From Brevibacillus laterosporus LMG 15441 (GTDB lineage Bacteria > Bacillota > Bacilli > Brevibacillales > Brevibacillaceae): 64,000 nt of DNA. Below are positions 44,460-52,833 of this stretch, one piece after another. The position numbers and the translations under genes are program-made. Under the pieces are notes generated by a model that worked only from the letters and a program-made list of their open reading frames with translations, was not told the DNA's origin and did not search any database. Positions within the stretch are counted from its first letter, which is position 1. Each line of letters begins with the position of its first letter. The stretch lies in the NCBI RefSeq assembly GCF_000219535.2, contig NZ_CP007806.1, positions 1,300,501 to 1,364,500 on the forward strand, written 5' to 3'.

Positions 44460-44477
44460 TTTACGAAGATTTTACGA
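44460..44477. promoter_or_regulatory. Direct repeats TTTACGA at 11-bp spacing, PhoP-box-like
   Basis: Two copies of TTTACGA start at 44460 and 44471. Spacing of 11 bp and the TTTAC core resemble PhoP half-sites (TTAACA-type). They lie between the divergent promoters of the nucleotidase and bofC genes. Assignment is tentative. Confidence 0.3.
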
Positions 44478-44509
44478 GTAAAACGGGAAATGACTGACAT
44501 GAAAAACGC

Positions 44510-44538
44510 TTACACTAACAATAATAACGAAATATAAT
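44510..44538 (+). promoter_or_regulatory. Candidate SigA-like promoter upstream of bofC
   Basis: TTACAC, 17 bp, TATAAT, about 110 bases before the start codon. B. subtilis bofC uses forespore sigma factors; I see no clear SigF/SigG site, so this promoter's role is uncertain. Confidence 0.5.
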
Positions 44539-44650
44539 ATAACTCATATTAAAAACGTTCGTGATTTATCCGGTGATCTACTATTGTATAAAACTCGTTG
44601 CAGATGGAGAATAATAGGAGAAAAACGCCATCTAAAGGGGTTTTTCTGCT

Positions 44651-45256
44651 ATGCTCAAATCATTGCGCCCAGCAAAACTGAAGTGGAAATGGCTAATGTT
44701 GTTTCTTGTGTTAACAATAGGCTTAGTATTGGGATTCTGGGTTTCTCGTCTTGAAATGAAGCTGACGAATCAAGTAGATAAAAATAGGATGTTATCGCAA
44801 ATGGAAGGGAATGAGAGTGTCCCTGTATTCTCCATGCCAAGACAGGTCGTCTTAACCCGTACATACGTATGCGGTGTAACGGATGAGGAGAAAAAAGAAG
44901 TAAGAGAACAAACCTTAGAGCAAATATTGAAACCGTATGCTGGCTGGGAGCTGGTTTCGGTTCATCCAGATTATATTGTGCTACATAAAGAAGAGAATGA
45001 CCTTGCTCCTATTTGTAAAGAGAAGGGTTACTTTGGTTTATCACCTGATGGTTTTTTAACCTTCTTTGAAGGGTTGCCAGATTATCAGAAAGTGATTCAA
45101 ACCTTTTATCGAATTAACACGGATAGTATGAAAGCGAGCCTTTCTAAAGAAGAGCTTGGACATTTGTATAAAGGTATCCGTGTACATGATCTCGCTGAAT
45201 ATAACAGTATTTTATCTACTTTTAGCGAATTTCAACGACAGATTGAATCTCAGTAA
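44651..45256 (+). CDS. bofC: BofC, forespore regulator of the SigK checkpoint
   Basis: This 201-residue exported protein has an N-terminal membrane anchor or signal (WLMLFLVLTIGLVLGFWVS), then the BofC signature VVLTRTYVCGVTDEEKKEV and a second domain (YFGLSPDGFLTFFEGLPD, TFYRINTDSMKASL). BofC acts in the intermembrane space to restrain SpoIVB, which triggers SpoIVFB (gene at 24771). The start ATG 44651 follows AAAGGGGTTTTTCTGCT. The position near ruv genes matches Bacillus. A terminator follows. Confidence 0.88.
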   Translation: MLKSLRPAKLKWKWLMLFLVLTIGLVLGFWVSRLEMKLTNQVDKNRMLSQMEGNESVPVFSMPRQVVLTRTYVCGVTDEEKKEVREQTLEQILKPYAGWELVSVHPDYIVLHKEENDLAPICKEKGYFGLSPDGFLTFFEGLPDYQKVIQTFYRINTDSMKASLSKEELGHLYKGIRVHDLAEYNSILSTFSEFQRQIESQ

Positions 45257-45290
45257 TCAAAAGTCCACTCATTTATTGAGTAATAAAAAA

Positions 45291-45344
45291 ACAATTAGCT
45301 TCTCTATTGCATTTCGATTGATGAGAAAAGCTGGTTGTTTTTTG
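45291..45344 (+). terminator. Terminator of bofC
   Basis: ACAATTAGCTTCTC pairs with GAGAAAAGCTGGTTGT (imperfect), followed by TTTTTT. Confidence 0.8.
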
Positions 45345-45462
45345 TTGGACGGATTTGTTTGAATCTTAGGAGAAGAAAGGGTAGATCAAATATTCTCTAC
45401 TATGTAATCGCTTCCTATTTATAATGGGAAAATATTGTTTGGGAGCGGGATGTGTTTCCTTC

Positions 45463-45491
45463 TTGTCGAAAAATAGTGGGTATGTTACAGT
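45463..45491 (+). promoter_or_regulatory. SigA promoter of the xpt-pbuX leader
   Basis: TTGTCG, 17 bp, TACAGT. Predicted start near 45498, about 15 bases before the first aptamer. Confidence 0.65.
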
Positions 45492-45512
45492 GTACCTATT
45501 CAATTTCAAATG

Positions 45513-45584
45513 ACTCGTATAATTCTTGGGGATATGGCCCATAAGTTTCTACCAGATGACCGATCATCTTATCTGACTACGAGT
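45513..45584 (+). promoter_or_regulatory. Purine (guanine-class) riboswitch aptamer
   Basis: P1 is ACTCGTA (45513-45519) with TACGAGT (45578-45584). The core reads TATAATTCTTGGGGATATGG, then ATAAGTTTCTACC, then GATGACCGATCATCTTATC, matching the conserved purine aptamer. The specificity base in the J3/1 segment is C at 45577, as in guanine-binding members (U would mean adenine). It lies upstream of xpt-pbuX, the classical target. Confidence 0.96.
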
Positions 45585-45589
45585 GAAAG

Positions 45590-45700
45590 TGCATCTAGGG
45601 TTCCGCTTTTGTCATCCGTTTGTTGACAAGAGGGCTGGTCCAAGCGATGCAAGCTTTGTTATATACAAAGTACACCTAAGGGATAAAAACCCAGAAGGAC
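45590..45700 (+). promoter_or_regulatory. ykkC-family aptamer in tandem, probably PRPP-sensing
   Basis: P1 pairs TGCAT (45590-45594) with ATGCA (45647-45651). Conserved ykkC-class elements follow in order: CTAGGGTTCCGC (45595-45606), a variable hairpin, CTGGTCC (45635-45641), a short hairpin around 45654-45670, then ACACCTAAGGGATAAAAACC and CAGAAGGA. ykkC subtypes sense guanidine, ppGpp or PRPP. PRPP aptamers are known to occur in tandem with guanine aptamers, and Xpt uses PRPP, so PRPP is the best guess. I cannot verify the subtype by eye. Confidence 0.82.
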
Positions 45701-45752
45701 AGGTTTCACTTGAACATTGTTATTCAAGTGCCTTGTCCTTTTGGGTTTTTTT
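45687..45752 (+). terminator. Riboswitch-controlled terminator of xpt-pbuX
   Basis: A long hairpin pairs AACCCAGAAGGACA and CACTTGAA with TTCAAGTG and TGTCCTTTTGGGTT, ending in TTTTTTT. Its 5' arm overlaps the 3' end of the second aptamer, so the folded aptamer and terminator exclude each other. Confidence 0.92.
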
Positions 45753-45803
45753 GTTTTTTTAAAATACTTTGTTGCAAATGTGGAAAGGGGCTTTTGGCTA
45801 CTC

Positions 45804-46400
45804 ATGAAGGTATTACAGGAAAGAATTTGTCAGGACGGAAACGTATTGTCCGATACGGTTTTAAAGGTAGATGCTTTTTTAAATCATCAGGTGGACTCCA
45901 AGCTAGCCATGCTGATCGGGGAAGAATTTGCGAAGCGATTTGCTAAAGAAAACATTACGAAGGTTTTAACAATCGAGGCGAGTGGAATTCAATTTGCAAT
46001 GGCAACAGGCTTTGCGCTACAAGTCCCTTTTGTTTATGCAAAAAAGAAAAAAGCAATTACGCAATCGGATGATGTATATACGGCATCTGTGCATTCTTTC
46101 ACACGTAAAGAAACATACCAGATTAGTGTGGCTAAAGCCTATTTAAAGCCGGGTGAGCGCGTACTAATCGTAGATGATTTCCTAGCTACTGGAGCTGCAT
46201 TAGTAGGATTGTGCGACATTGTGAAAGAAGCTGGTGCCGAATTGGTTGGCGTAGGTGCTGTTATCGAAAAAAGCTTTCAGGAAGGCCGAGGCTTGCTTGA
46301 GGAAAGAGGGATTGCTATTCATTCGTTAGCTCGAATTAAATCGATGTCCCCAGAAACAGGTATTGAGTTTATCGAGGAAATCGGTGCCTGCAAATCGTAA
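45804..46400 (+). CDS. xpt: Xanthine phosphoribosyltransferase
   Basis: Salvages xanthine to XMP using PRPP. This 198-residue enzyme has LSDTVLKVDAFLNHQVDSK near the N-terminus, FAKRFAKENITKVLTIEASG, and the PRPP-binding motif VLIVDDFLATGAA. ATG 45804 matches the family N-terminus (MKVLQERICQDG); the longer frame starts inside the terminator hairpin and is rejected. The GAAAGGGG site is about 13 bases upstream, a rather long spacing. The operon with pbuX is under the two-aptamer leader. Confidence 0.95.
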   Translation: MKVLQERICQDGNVLSDTVLKVDAFLNHQVDSKLAMLIGEEFAKRFAKENITKVLTIEASGIQFAMATGFALQVPFVYAKKKKAITQSDDVYTASVHSFTRKETYQISVAKAYLKPGERVLIVDDFLATGAALVGLCDIVKEAGAELVGVGAVIEKSFQEGRGLLEERGIAIHSLARIKSMSPETGIEFIEEIGACKS

Positions 46401-46425
46401 GGCAAAAAGGGAGAGGTAGAGCGCA

Positions 46426-47739
46426 ATGTTAAGCAAGCAAAAGATATTTACCTTGGGCTTTCAACAGGTTCTAGCGATGTATGCAGGGGCTGTTATCGTT
46501 CCGCTTATTATCGGTAAAGAATTGGGATTAACACCACAACAGATGGCATATCTAATCGCGGCGGACCTCTTCACCAGCGGGCTTGCGACCTTGCTTCAAG
46601 TCTATGGCGGAAGGTACATTGGATCGGGACTTCCCGTAATGCTCGGATGTACTTTTACAGCAGTAGGGCCCATCATTGCCGTGTCCCTTTCAGCAGGAAA
46701 CAGCTTAACAACTGCATATGGTGCTATTATCGTATCTGGTATCTTTGTATTTTTATTTGCACCTTTGTTTGGTAAATTACTACGCTTTTTTCCAACAGTG
46801 GTTACAGGCTCAGTCGTTACCATCATTGGTTTATCCTTAATTCCTGTTGCGATGAAGAATGCGGCTGGTGGGGAAGGCAGTGCATCTTTTGGCTCTCCTA
46901 CTAATTTACTTCTAGCTTTTTTAACCTTGCTTTTAATCCTGTTGTTTAATCGTTTTTTTACTGGATTTATTCGATCGGTTGCTGTATTGATTGGACTTGT
47001 GACGGGTACCATGATCGCCTTTTTCTTAGGCATGGTTGACTTCTCACATGTATGGACTGCCTCCTGGATCAGCATTGTACAACCATTCTATTTCGGTACG
47101 CCGCGCTTTGATATAATGGCAATTCTAACGATGATAATCGTCAATATAATCAGTATGGTGGAATCTACCGGTGTTTATTTTGCTGTTGGAAAAGTAACGG
47201 ACACCAAGATTGATTCCAAAACAGTAGTAAAAGGCTTACGTGCAGAAGGCCTTGCTATTACAATGGGTGGTGTCTTTAACGCGTTCCCCTATACAGCTTT
47301 CTCACAAAATGTAGGGCTTCTTTCATTGACGGGGATCAAAGGTCGAGAAGCCATTATGGGAGCGGGCGTAATTCTTGTTACATTGGGAATGCTGCCAAAA
47401 TTGGCTGCACTTACAACCGTTATTCCCGATGCTGTACTAGGCGGGGCTATGATTGCTATGTTTGGGATGGTAGTTGCATCAGGTATTAATATTTTATCGA
47501 GTGTCGATTTATCCAAAAATGAAAATCTTTTAATTGCAGCTTGCAGTATTGCAGTAGGCTTGGGCTCCGCAGTGGTTCCACAAATGTTTGATCAGCTACC
47601 AGGTATGGCGAAGATGATTATGCAAAATGGGATCGTTACAGGCTCGTTAACCGCGATTGTATTAAATATTTGTTTGGCTCGAAAAGATAAGGCGGTTAAA
47701 AACGCTTCTCAGACGGCCTCAGAAACGGTCTCTGTATAA
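46426..47739 (+). CDS. pbuX: Xanthine permease
   Basis: This 437-residue transporter of the nucleobase:cation symporter-2 family has about 12-14 membrane helices. Family signatures include VLAMYAGAVIVPLIIG, SGLPVMLGCTFTAVGPII, NIISMVESTGVYFAVGK and NAFPYTAFSQNVGLLSLTG. It imports xanthine for Xpt. Start ATG 46426, with AAAGGGAGAGGTAG in front, 25 bases after xpt. Confidence 0.95.
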   Translation: MLSKQKIFTLGFQQVLAMYAGAVIVPLIIGKELGLTPQQMAYLIAADLFTSGLATLLQVYGGRYIGSGLPVMLGCTFTAVGPIIAVSLSAGNSLTTAYGAIIVSGIFVFLFAPLFGKLLRFFPTVVTGSVVTIIGLSLIPVAMKNAAGGEGSASFGSPTNLLLAFLTLLLILLFNRFFTGFIRSVAVLIGLVTGTMIAFFLGMVDFSHVWTASWISIVQPFYFGTPRFDIMAILTMIIVNIISMVESTGVYFAVGKVTDTKIDSKTVVKGLRAEGLAITMGGVFNAFPYTAFSQNVGLLSLTGIKGREAIMGAGVILVTLGMLPKLAALTTVIPDAVLGGAMIAMFGMVVASGINILSSVDLSKNENLLIAACSIAVGLGSAVVPQMFDQLPGMAKMIMQNGIVTGSLTAIVLNICLARKDKAVKNASQTASETVSV

Positions 47740-47765
47740 CGACAATTTCAGGTTAAAAGGTAAGA

Positions 47766-47809
47766 AAGGATGTTCCGAACAGCAAGATTGCTTAGGGAAC
47801 ATCCTTTTT
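47766..47809 (+). terminator. Terminator of xpt-pbuX
   Basis: AAAGGATGTTCC pairs with GGGAACATCCTTT, followed by TT; the A-rich 5' flank could also help the converging gene at 47826. Confidence 0.88.
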
Positions 47810-47825
47810 ACATCACCGTTTTTTG

Positions 47826-48989
47826 TTATTCACCAACAAGCTCCATTTCGGCGATTCGCCAACGATCCCATTGTGATCCTCTTACTAAGGTAAAATAACA
47901 GATTCTTTGATAGGTTTTCCCTTTCTTAGCATAGGAGAGTTTGACAGGGATGGTGACTGAAAACATATCGCTAGTTTCTTCCTCCGCTGTCATCTTATCT
48001 AAAAGCGGGTGCAACCGTTCACGAACATACACGGGATCATTCATGGATGTCAGAGAGCTTGGTGATCCCGCAACCAAAAAGGAAGCAAGAGGCTCTTCTT
48101 CCCGCAGACAGGTGAGATAATAATCAATAATTTGAAGCGGGCTAGCCTCCCGCAGAGCTGAATAGAGTGTTCCAGCCGCTTTTTGAATCATAAATTGGTG
48201 GCCAGCATCCGGCTCATGACGCTTATGAGTCGAGCTGCCTAAAAAGTGAATACAAAAATGCCCATTAAATTGATTTCCAGGAATTCCATCACCACCGTGA
48301 GGCATACCGTGCATGGAAGCCGCATAATGTTTTCCGTTTATGGTCAGTAATATGGCGCGCCTTTTCCAGCTCCATTTCCCCTGATATATCCTTTTCATAA
48401 TGAGAGTATCCTGCTTGGTTAAAGGTTGTACGTCAGCATGATCACTACCAGCTCGACGCTGTACACGGAATTGTTCACCTGATTCAATATCTGTGACAGT
48501 TCCGTAAGCCATACGTTTAAAGTTTTGTTGTACCTCGCTCCACGGCGATAATAAACCGTAATGCTTTTGTTCTGTTAAAGAAACCCATTTTTCAAGATGT
48601 GTACGCAATGAATTTGTTACGAGTACTTCCCGATAGGAGTCTTGTTCAAATAACCGCTGCTCATCACTATATAGATAACGATTTTTTTCCGTATAGATGA
48701 TAGCCCGAATAAATTCTGGTTCAGAGCTTGAAATACGTGGGCTAGCTTCAATTAGCTGTCCCCATTTTTCCTGACCTGATATTGTCAGCTTCGATTGAAA
48801 AGCAGCATGTACAGAGGTTTTTACAATGATGGTAATGCCCCCTTGAGGTAGAGAACCTGGGGAAAATGGCACGAGTTTATTTGTTTCGTTTACGTACACA
48901 TGATGTTTTCCGAAAACAGTGGTGGGGGAAAATAGTAAACAAAAGCAGATTAGCAGAAAATAGAGACTAGAAAAGGATTTCTTTTTCAT
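47826..48989 (-). CDS. Secreted protein with conserved-looking His/Cys centre, L,D-transpeptidase-like?
   Basis: This 387-residue protein starts at ATG 48989 (AAAGGGGGACATGTT upstream), with a signal peptide (FLLICFCLLFSPTTVFG). A middle segment around residue 235-290 reads AASMHGMPHGGDGIPGNQ, then NGHFCIHFLGSSTH and an Asp/His/Gln stretch. The order His ... GHFCIH resembles the catalytic His and Cys of YkuD L,D-transpeptidases (HG ... SHGCxR) but is not a canonical match. A C-terminal NTF2-like domain is possible (SVTIPVKLSYAKKGKTYQRI). I do not assign a function. It converges with pbuX. Confidence 0.72.
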   Translation of the reverse strand: MKKKSFSSLYFLLICFCLLFSPTTVFGKHHVYVNETNKLVPFSPGSLPQGGITIIVKTSVHAAFQSKLTISGQEKWGQLIEASPRISSSEPEFIRAIIYTEKNRYLYSDEQRLFEQDSYREVLVTNSLRTHLEKWVSLTEQKHYGLLSPWSEVQQNFKRMAYGTVTDIESGEQFRVQRRAGSDHADVQPLTKQDTLIMKRIYQGKWSWKRRAILLTINGKHYAASMHGMPHGGDGIPGNQFNGHFCIHFLGSSTHKRHEPDAGHQFMIQKAAGTLYSALREASPLQIIDYYLTCLREEEPLASFLVAGSPSSLTSMNDPVYVRERLHPLLDKMTAEEETSDMFSVTIPVKLSYAKKGKTYQRICYFTLVRGSQWDRWRIAEMELVGE

Positions 48990-49174
48990 AACATGTCCCC
49001 CTTTAAAATGACAAATGAAATCGACTTTAGTTATAGGATGCTTCCAGAAATCCATTTCATTCTAAGCTTGTTATCCATTACTGATCGAAAGCCAATAGGT
49101 AAAATCGGGATACATACCGCAATCATCAACATCGCATACTGTAGGGGACGGCCATGTGAAGGAGGAGTTCTTGT

Positions 49175-49366
49175 ATGTCTTCAATGCCTAGAGGAAGCTA
49201 CAAAGACCAGTTCCATCAACGCTTGTATGTTCAGCTCAACCAAGGTCATAACAAATTGGACTATCGAAAAATAAATAGTATCGAGAATCAGATGCAGCAC
49301 GAAGTAGACGATTACGCCCATATGCAGCATGACTTAGCTGATGAGCTTGGTATGAACAAACACTAA
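49175..49366 (+). CDS. Small hydrophilic protein of unknown function (63 aa)
   Basis: ATG 49175 follows GAAGGAGGAGTTCTTGT, a strong ribosome-binding site. The protein begins MSSMPRGSYKDQFHQRLYVQ and continues with a helical stretch containing ENQMQHEVDDYAHMQHDLAD. It is rich in Gln, His and Asp, with no Cys and no membrane segment. A terminator follows at 49404. I recognise no family. The bases GGGACGGCCA (49145) and TGGCCGTCCC (49368) flank it as an inverted repeat. Confidence 0.65.
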   Translation: MSSMPRGSYKDQFHQRLYVQLNQGHNKLDYRKINSIENQMQHEVDDYAHMQHDLADELGMNKH

Positions 49367-49403
49367 TTGGCCGTCCCACGTTATGATACGAGGCAGAAGG
49401 AGT

Positions 49404-49432
49404 CTGTTGAGAATATCTCAGCAGGCTTTTTC
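49404..49432 (+). terminator. Terminator after the 63-aa gene
   Basis: CTGTTGAGA pairs with TCTCAGCAG (one G-U), followed by GCTTTTT. Confidence 0.82.
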
Positions 49433-49603
49433 TGCGTGCTCTGTCATGAATCAATGAAATGGGCTTAGGGGTGGAACGATAGAAAAAGCTAGGGCTCGAT
49501 TGCTTATAATGGGGTTATCAAACTTTCAACGGAAATGCATGTTCGCAATCTGTCTGGTTTGTGTTACAGTTAAAGGAAGACAGGAAGAAGCGGAGAGAAT
49601 GGA

Positions 49604-50104
49604 ATGCGGATAGTCGGAATTGACCCGGGGATTGCAATTGTCGGGTTTGGTTTTATCGATAAAGAAGGAAGTTCCTTAAAGCCTGTACAGTATGGTAGCA
49701 TACAGACAGAAGCTCATACACCTGTGCCGTTACGACTGCGTCAAGTGTATGATGCTACCATTGAGCTTTTGGAAACATATAAGCCTGATGAAATGGGCAT
49801 AGAAAAATTGTTTTTTAACCGAAATGTGACCACGGCTTTTACTGTAGGACAGGCTCGGGGTGTTATTATTTTGGCTGCGGAGCAAAAAGGTATCCCGGTT
49901 TTTGAATACACACCAATGCAAATCAAGCAGGCAGTGACTGGTTACGGTGGAGCTGAGAAAAAGCAAATTCAAGAAATGGTACGGATGTTATTGAAGTTAA
50001 AAGAAGTGCCAAAACCAGACGACGTAGCAGACGCATTAGGTGTAGCGATTACACATGCTCAAAGCCGCACGTATTATGATAAATCGGAAGGTGCAAAGAA
50101 ATGA
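49604..50104 (+). CDS. ruvC: Holliday junction resolvase RuvC
   Basis: This 166-residue endonuclease nicks Holliday junctions held by RuvAB. The acidic active site is visible: Asp7 in VGIDPGIAIVG, Glu in MGIEKLFFNRN, and the aspartates of KPDDVADALGVAI. Most Bacillus species use RecU instead, so a full ruvCAB operon is a lineage marker. The start ATG 49604 follows GAAGCGGAGAG. Its stop overlaps the ruvA start (ATGA). Confidence 0.97.
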   Translation: MRIVGIDPGIAIVGFGFIDKEGSSLKPVQYGSIQTEAHTPVPLRLRQVYDATIELLETYKPDEMGIEKLFFNRNVTTAFTVGQARGVIILAAEQKGIPVFEYTPMQIKQAVTGYGGAEKKQIQEMVRMLLKLKEVPKPDDVADALGVAITHAQSRTYYDKSEGAKK

Positions 50105-50721
50105 TTGATTTTGTAGAAGGAATTGTCTCATATATAGATACGGAATACGTTGTGGTACAAGCAGGTGGGCTTGGTTACCGCATTTTTTGTCCTAATCCTT
50201 ATTATTTTGTGAAAGATGAAGGGAAGTCTTGCCGATTATTTACGCATCACCATGTACGTGAAGATGCGATTCATTTATATGGATTTGCAACCAGAGATGA
50301 ACGTGATTTATATCGCCGACTGCTTGATGTGAATGGCATCGGACCAAAAGGCGCATTAGCTATCTTGGCTGGGGCTACACCTGACCAAATTGTTTCTGCT
50401 GTTCAACAAGAGAATGTGACTTATTTAACAAAGTTTCCTGGGATTGGGAAGAAGACGGCCCAGCGCATGATCTTAGACTTGAAAGATAAGTTGAAGGGCT
50501 TTACACCGTCAATGCTGGTTACAACTGCACCAGAATCTTTATTGGTGAAGGGAAATTCCGATATGGCTGCTTTAGAGGAAGCTATGCAGGCGTTGATGGC
50601 TTTAGGCTATTCAGACAACGAAACACAAGGGATTCGTCCTACATTGCTGGAATCAGCTAAATCGGGGGCTAGTGTAGAACAATTGATTAAACAGGGGCTT
50701 GCGCTCTTTATGAGGGGATAA
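50101..50721 (+). CDS. ruvA: Holliday junction helicase subunit RuvA
   Basis: This junction-binding tetramer subunit has an N-terminal OB fold (VVVQAGGLGYRIFCPNP), helix-hairpin-helix motifs (LLDVNGIGPKGALAILAG, LTKFPGIGKKTAQRMILDL) and a C-terminal RuvB-binding domain (EEAMQALMALGYSD). At 206 residues it has usual length. It is translated in overlap with ruvC and sits six bases from ruvB. Confidence 0.97.
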   Translation: MIDFVEGIVSYIDTEYVVVQAGGLGYRIFCPNPYYFVKDEGKSCRLFTHHHVREDAIHLYGFATRDERDLYRRLLDVNGIGPKGALAILAGATPDQIVSAVQQENVTYLTKFPGIGKKTAQRMILDLKDKLKGFTPSMLVTTAPESLLVKGNSDMAALEEAMQALMALGYSDNETQGIRPTLLESAKSGASVEQLIKQGLALFMRG

Positions 50722-50727
50722 AAGAAG

Positions 50728-51735
50728 ATGGACGATAATCGGATTATTACCACCCATATGCAGTGGGAAGAAGATGCTAATGAATTTAGTTTGCGTCCTC
50801 GCTTCTTATCCGAATACATCGGGCAAAAGCAGGTAAAAGAGAATTTAAAGGTCTTTATCGAAGCTGCTAAAATGCGAAAAGAGGCGTTGGACCATGTATT
50901 ATTATATGGACCTCCAGGTTTAGGAAAGACAACTTTATCCCAGATTATAGCTAATGAACTAGGTGTGAACCTAAAAACAACCTCTGGACCCGCGATTGAA
51001 CGACCAGGTGATTTAGCTGCCATCCTTACGAATCTTCAAGAGGGGGATGTGCTGTTTATTGACGAGATACATAGACTAAATCGCAGTGTAGAAGAAGTCT
51101 TGTATCCAGCAATGGAGGATTTTGCTTTAGACATCATCATCGGAAAAGGGCCGAGTGCTCGCAATGTCCGACTTGACCTGCCGCCCTTTACCTTAATAGG
51201 GGCTACGACGCGTGCGGGCTTACTTTCGTCTCCGTTGCGTGATCGATTTGGGGTCGTTAATCGTTTGGAATTTTATACAATTGAAGAATTAGCTTTCATT
51301 GTGTCGCGTGCAGCAGACATCCTGCAAATTGGGATGCAAGAAGGTGGGGCTCTAGAAATTGCCAGGCGCTCCCGAGGGACACCGCGTATTGCCAATCGCT
51401 TATTAAAACGTGTCCGAGATTTCGCTCAGGTTCAGGGCGAAGGAATTATTACCCAAGAAATTGCCCATGAAGCTTTAGTCAGACTTCAGGTGGATGCTTG
51501 CGGACTTGATCATATTGATCATAAATTACTTCTTGCCATCATTGAAAAATTTGCAGGCGGACCAGTAGGACTAGATACGATTGCAGCTACCATTGGGGAA
51601 GAATCACAAACGATTGAAGATGTTTGTGAGCCTTATTTGCTACAAATTGGGTTCATTCAACGAACACCGCGTGGACGTATTGCGACACCAGCATGCTACA
51701 CGCATTTTCAACTCCCAATGCCTTCTGAGTCTTAG
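50728..51735 (+). CDS. ruvB: Holliday junction helicase motor RuvB
   Basis: This AAA+ ATPase drives branch migration. Walker A is [12 protein letters not shown], Walker [11 protein letters not shown], and sensor 1 [18 protein letters not shown]. The C-terminal winged helix ([13 protein letters not shown]) binds DNA. At 335 residues it has normal length. The start ATG 50728 follows AGGGGATAAAAGAAG. Confidence 0.98.
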   Translation: MDDNRIITTHMQWEEDANEFSLRPRFLSEYIGQKQVKENLKVFIEAAKMRKEALDHVLLYGPPGLGKTTLSQIIANELGVNLKTTSGPAIERPGDLAAILTNLQEGDVLFIDEIHRLNRSVEEVLYPAMEDFALDIIIGKGPSARNVRLDLPPFTLIGATTRAGLLSSPLRDRFGVVNRLEFYTIEELAFIVSRAADILQIGMQEGGALEIARRSRGTPRIANRLLKRVRDFAQVQGEGIITQEIAHEALVRLQVDACGLDHIDHKLLLAIIEKFAGGPVGLDTIAATIGEESQTIEDVCEPYLLQIGFIQRTPRGRIATPACYTHFQLPMPSES

Positions 51736-51784
51736 AAGGATTTGTCCAACAGCAATGAATTGCAAAAAAGGAGATTAGAGAGAC

Positions 51785-52813
51785 GTGGATGTAACTTTAT
51801 TTGATTTTGACCTGCCTGAAGAGTTGATTGCCCAGCATCCACTTGAGGATCGCACAGGGTCTCGCTTGCTTGTTCTTGATAAACAAACAGGTGAAGTAAC
51901 TCATCAGCAGTTTACGGACTTACTTACGTATTTAGAAGCGGGGGACGTGCTGGTTGTTAATGACAGTCGCGTGTTGCCCGCCCGTTTGATTGGCTTAAAA
52001 AGCGAGACAGGGGCTAAAATTGAGATTCTGTTACTTAAGTCGCTTGGGGATGACCGTTGGGAAACCTTAGCACGTCCAGGGAAACGATTTAAAGTAGGAA
52101 CTGAGATAGAGTTTGGTGATGGTATGCTTCGCTGTGTTTGCGAAGAGATTACACCAACAGGAGGGCGAATTGTTCGATTCTCCTACGAGGGAATTTTCTA
52201 TGAGATTTTAGATCGATTAGGCTCAATGCCCCTACCGCCTTATATTCATGAACAACTAGATGATCGCGAACGCTATCAGACTGTTTACTCTAAGGAAGTA
52301 GGCTCTGCAGCGGCCCCGACAGCAGGTTTGCATTTTACACAAGAATATTTGGATAAGCTCCAGCAAAAAGGGATTAAACTAGCCTATGTTACTTTGCATG
52401 TGGGATTGGGAACCTTCCGTCCGGTGGAAGCAGATGTAATTGAAGAGCATGTTATGCATGCTGAGCATTATCAATTGACACAGGAAATGGCTGATCTGAT
52501 CAATGGTGCAAAAGAGGCAGGTAAGCGTGTCATTGCTGTCGGCACTACATCTTGTAGAACGCTGGAGACTATTGCAAAAGAACATGGGGGCAAGCTAGTT
52601 GCTCAATCTGGCTGGACGGATATTTTTATGTATCCTGGCTATGAATTTGCGATTATTGACGGGCTTTTAACAAACTTCCATTTACCTAAATCAACGCTGG
52701 TCATGCTAATTAGTGCTTTGGCTGGACGTGAAAATGTTCTTCGTGCTTATCAGGATGCGATTGCCCGCAAATATCGTTTCTTTAGTTTTGGAGATGCGAT
52801 GTTAATTAAATAA
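51785..52813 (+). CDS. queA: S-adenosylmethionine:tRNA ribosyltransferase-isomerase QueA
   Basis: Transfers and rearranges the ribosyl group of SAM onto preQ1 at position 34 of tRNAs, giving epoxyqueuosine. Family motifs are [17 protein letters not shown] at the N-terminus, [27 protein letters not shown] and [20 protein letters not shown]. At 342 residues it is typical. It starts with GTG 51785; GGAGATTAGAG lies upstream at slightly long spacing. The next gene, tgt, encodes the preceding pathway step. Confidence 0.97.
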   Translation: MDVTLFDFDLPEELIAQHPLEDRTGSRLLVLDKQTGEVTHQQFTDLLTYLEAGDVLVVNDSRVLPARLIGLKSETGAKIEILLLKSLGDDRWETLARPGKRFKVGTEIEFGDGMLRCVCEEITPTGGRIVRFSYEGIFYEILDRLGSMPLPPYIHEQLDDRERYQTVYSKEVGSAAAPTAGLHFTQEYLDKLQQKGIKLAYVTLHVGLGTFRPVEADVIEEHVMHAEHYQLTQEMADLINGAKEAGKRVIAVGTTSCRTLETIAKEHGGKLVAQSGWTDIFMYPGYEFAIIDGLLTNFHLPKSTLVMLISALAGRENVLRAYQDAIARKYRFFSFGDAMLIK

Positions 52814-52833
52814 AAGAATTTTTATGCGTTTTC

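Noticed and set aside
45717-45803. Longer xpt start within the riboswitch terminator
   Set aside because: It would translate the 3' arm and T run of the terminator. The conserved Xpt N-terminus starts at 45804.
48993-49274. 93-codon + strand ORF before the 63-residue gene
   Set aside because: It overlaps the start region of the secreted-protein gene and the 63-residue gene in another frame, and has no ribosome-binding site. The ATG 49175 frame has an excellent one.
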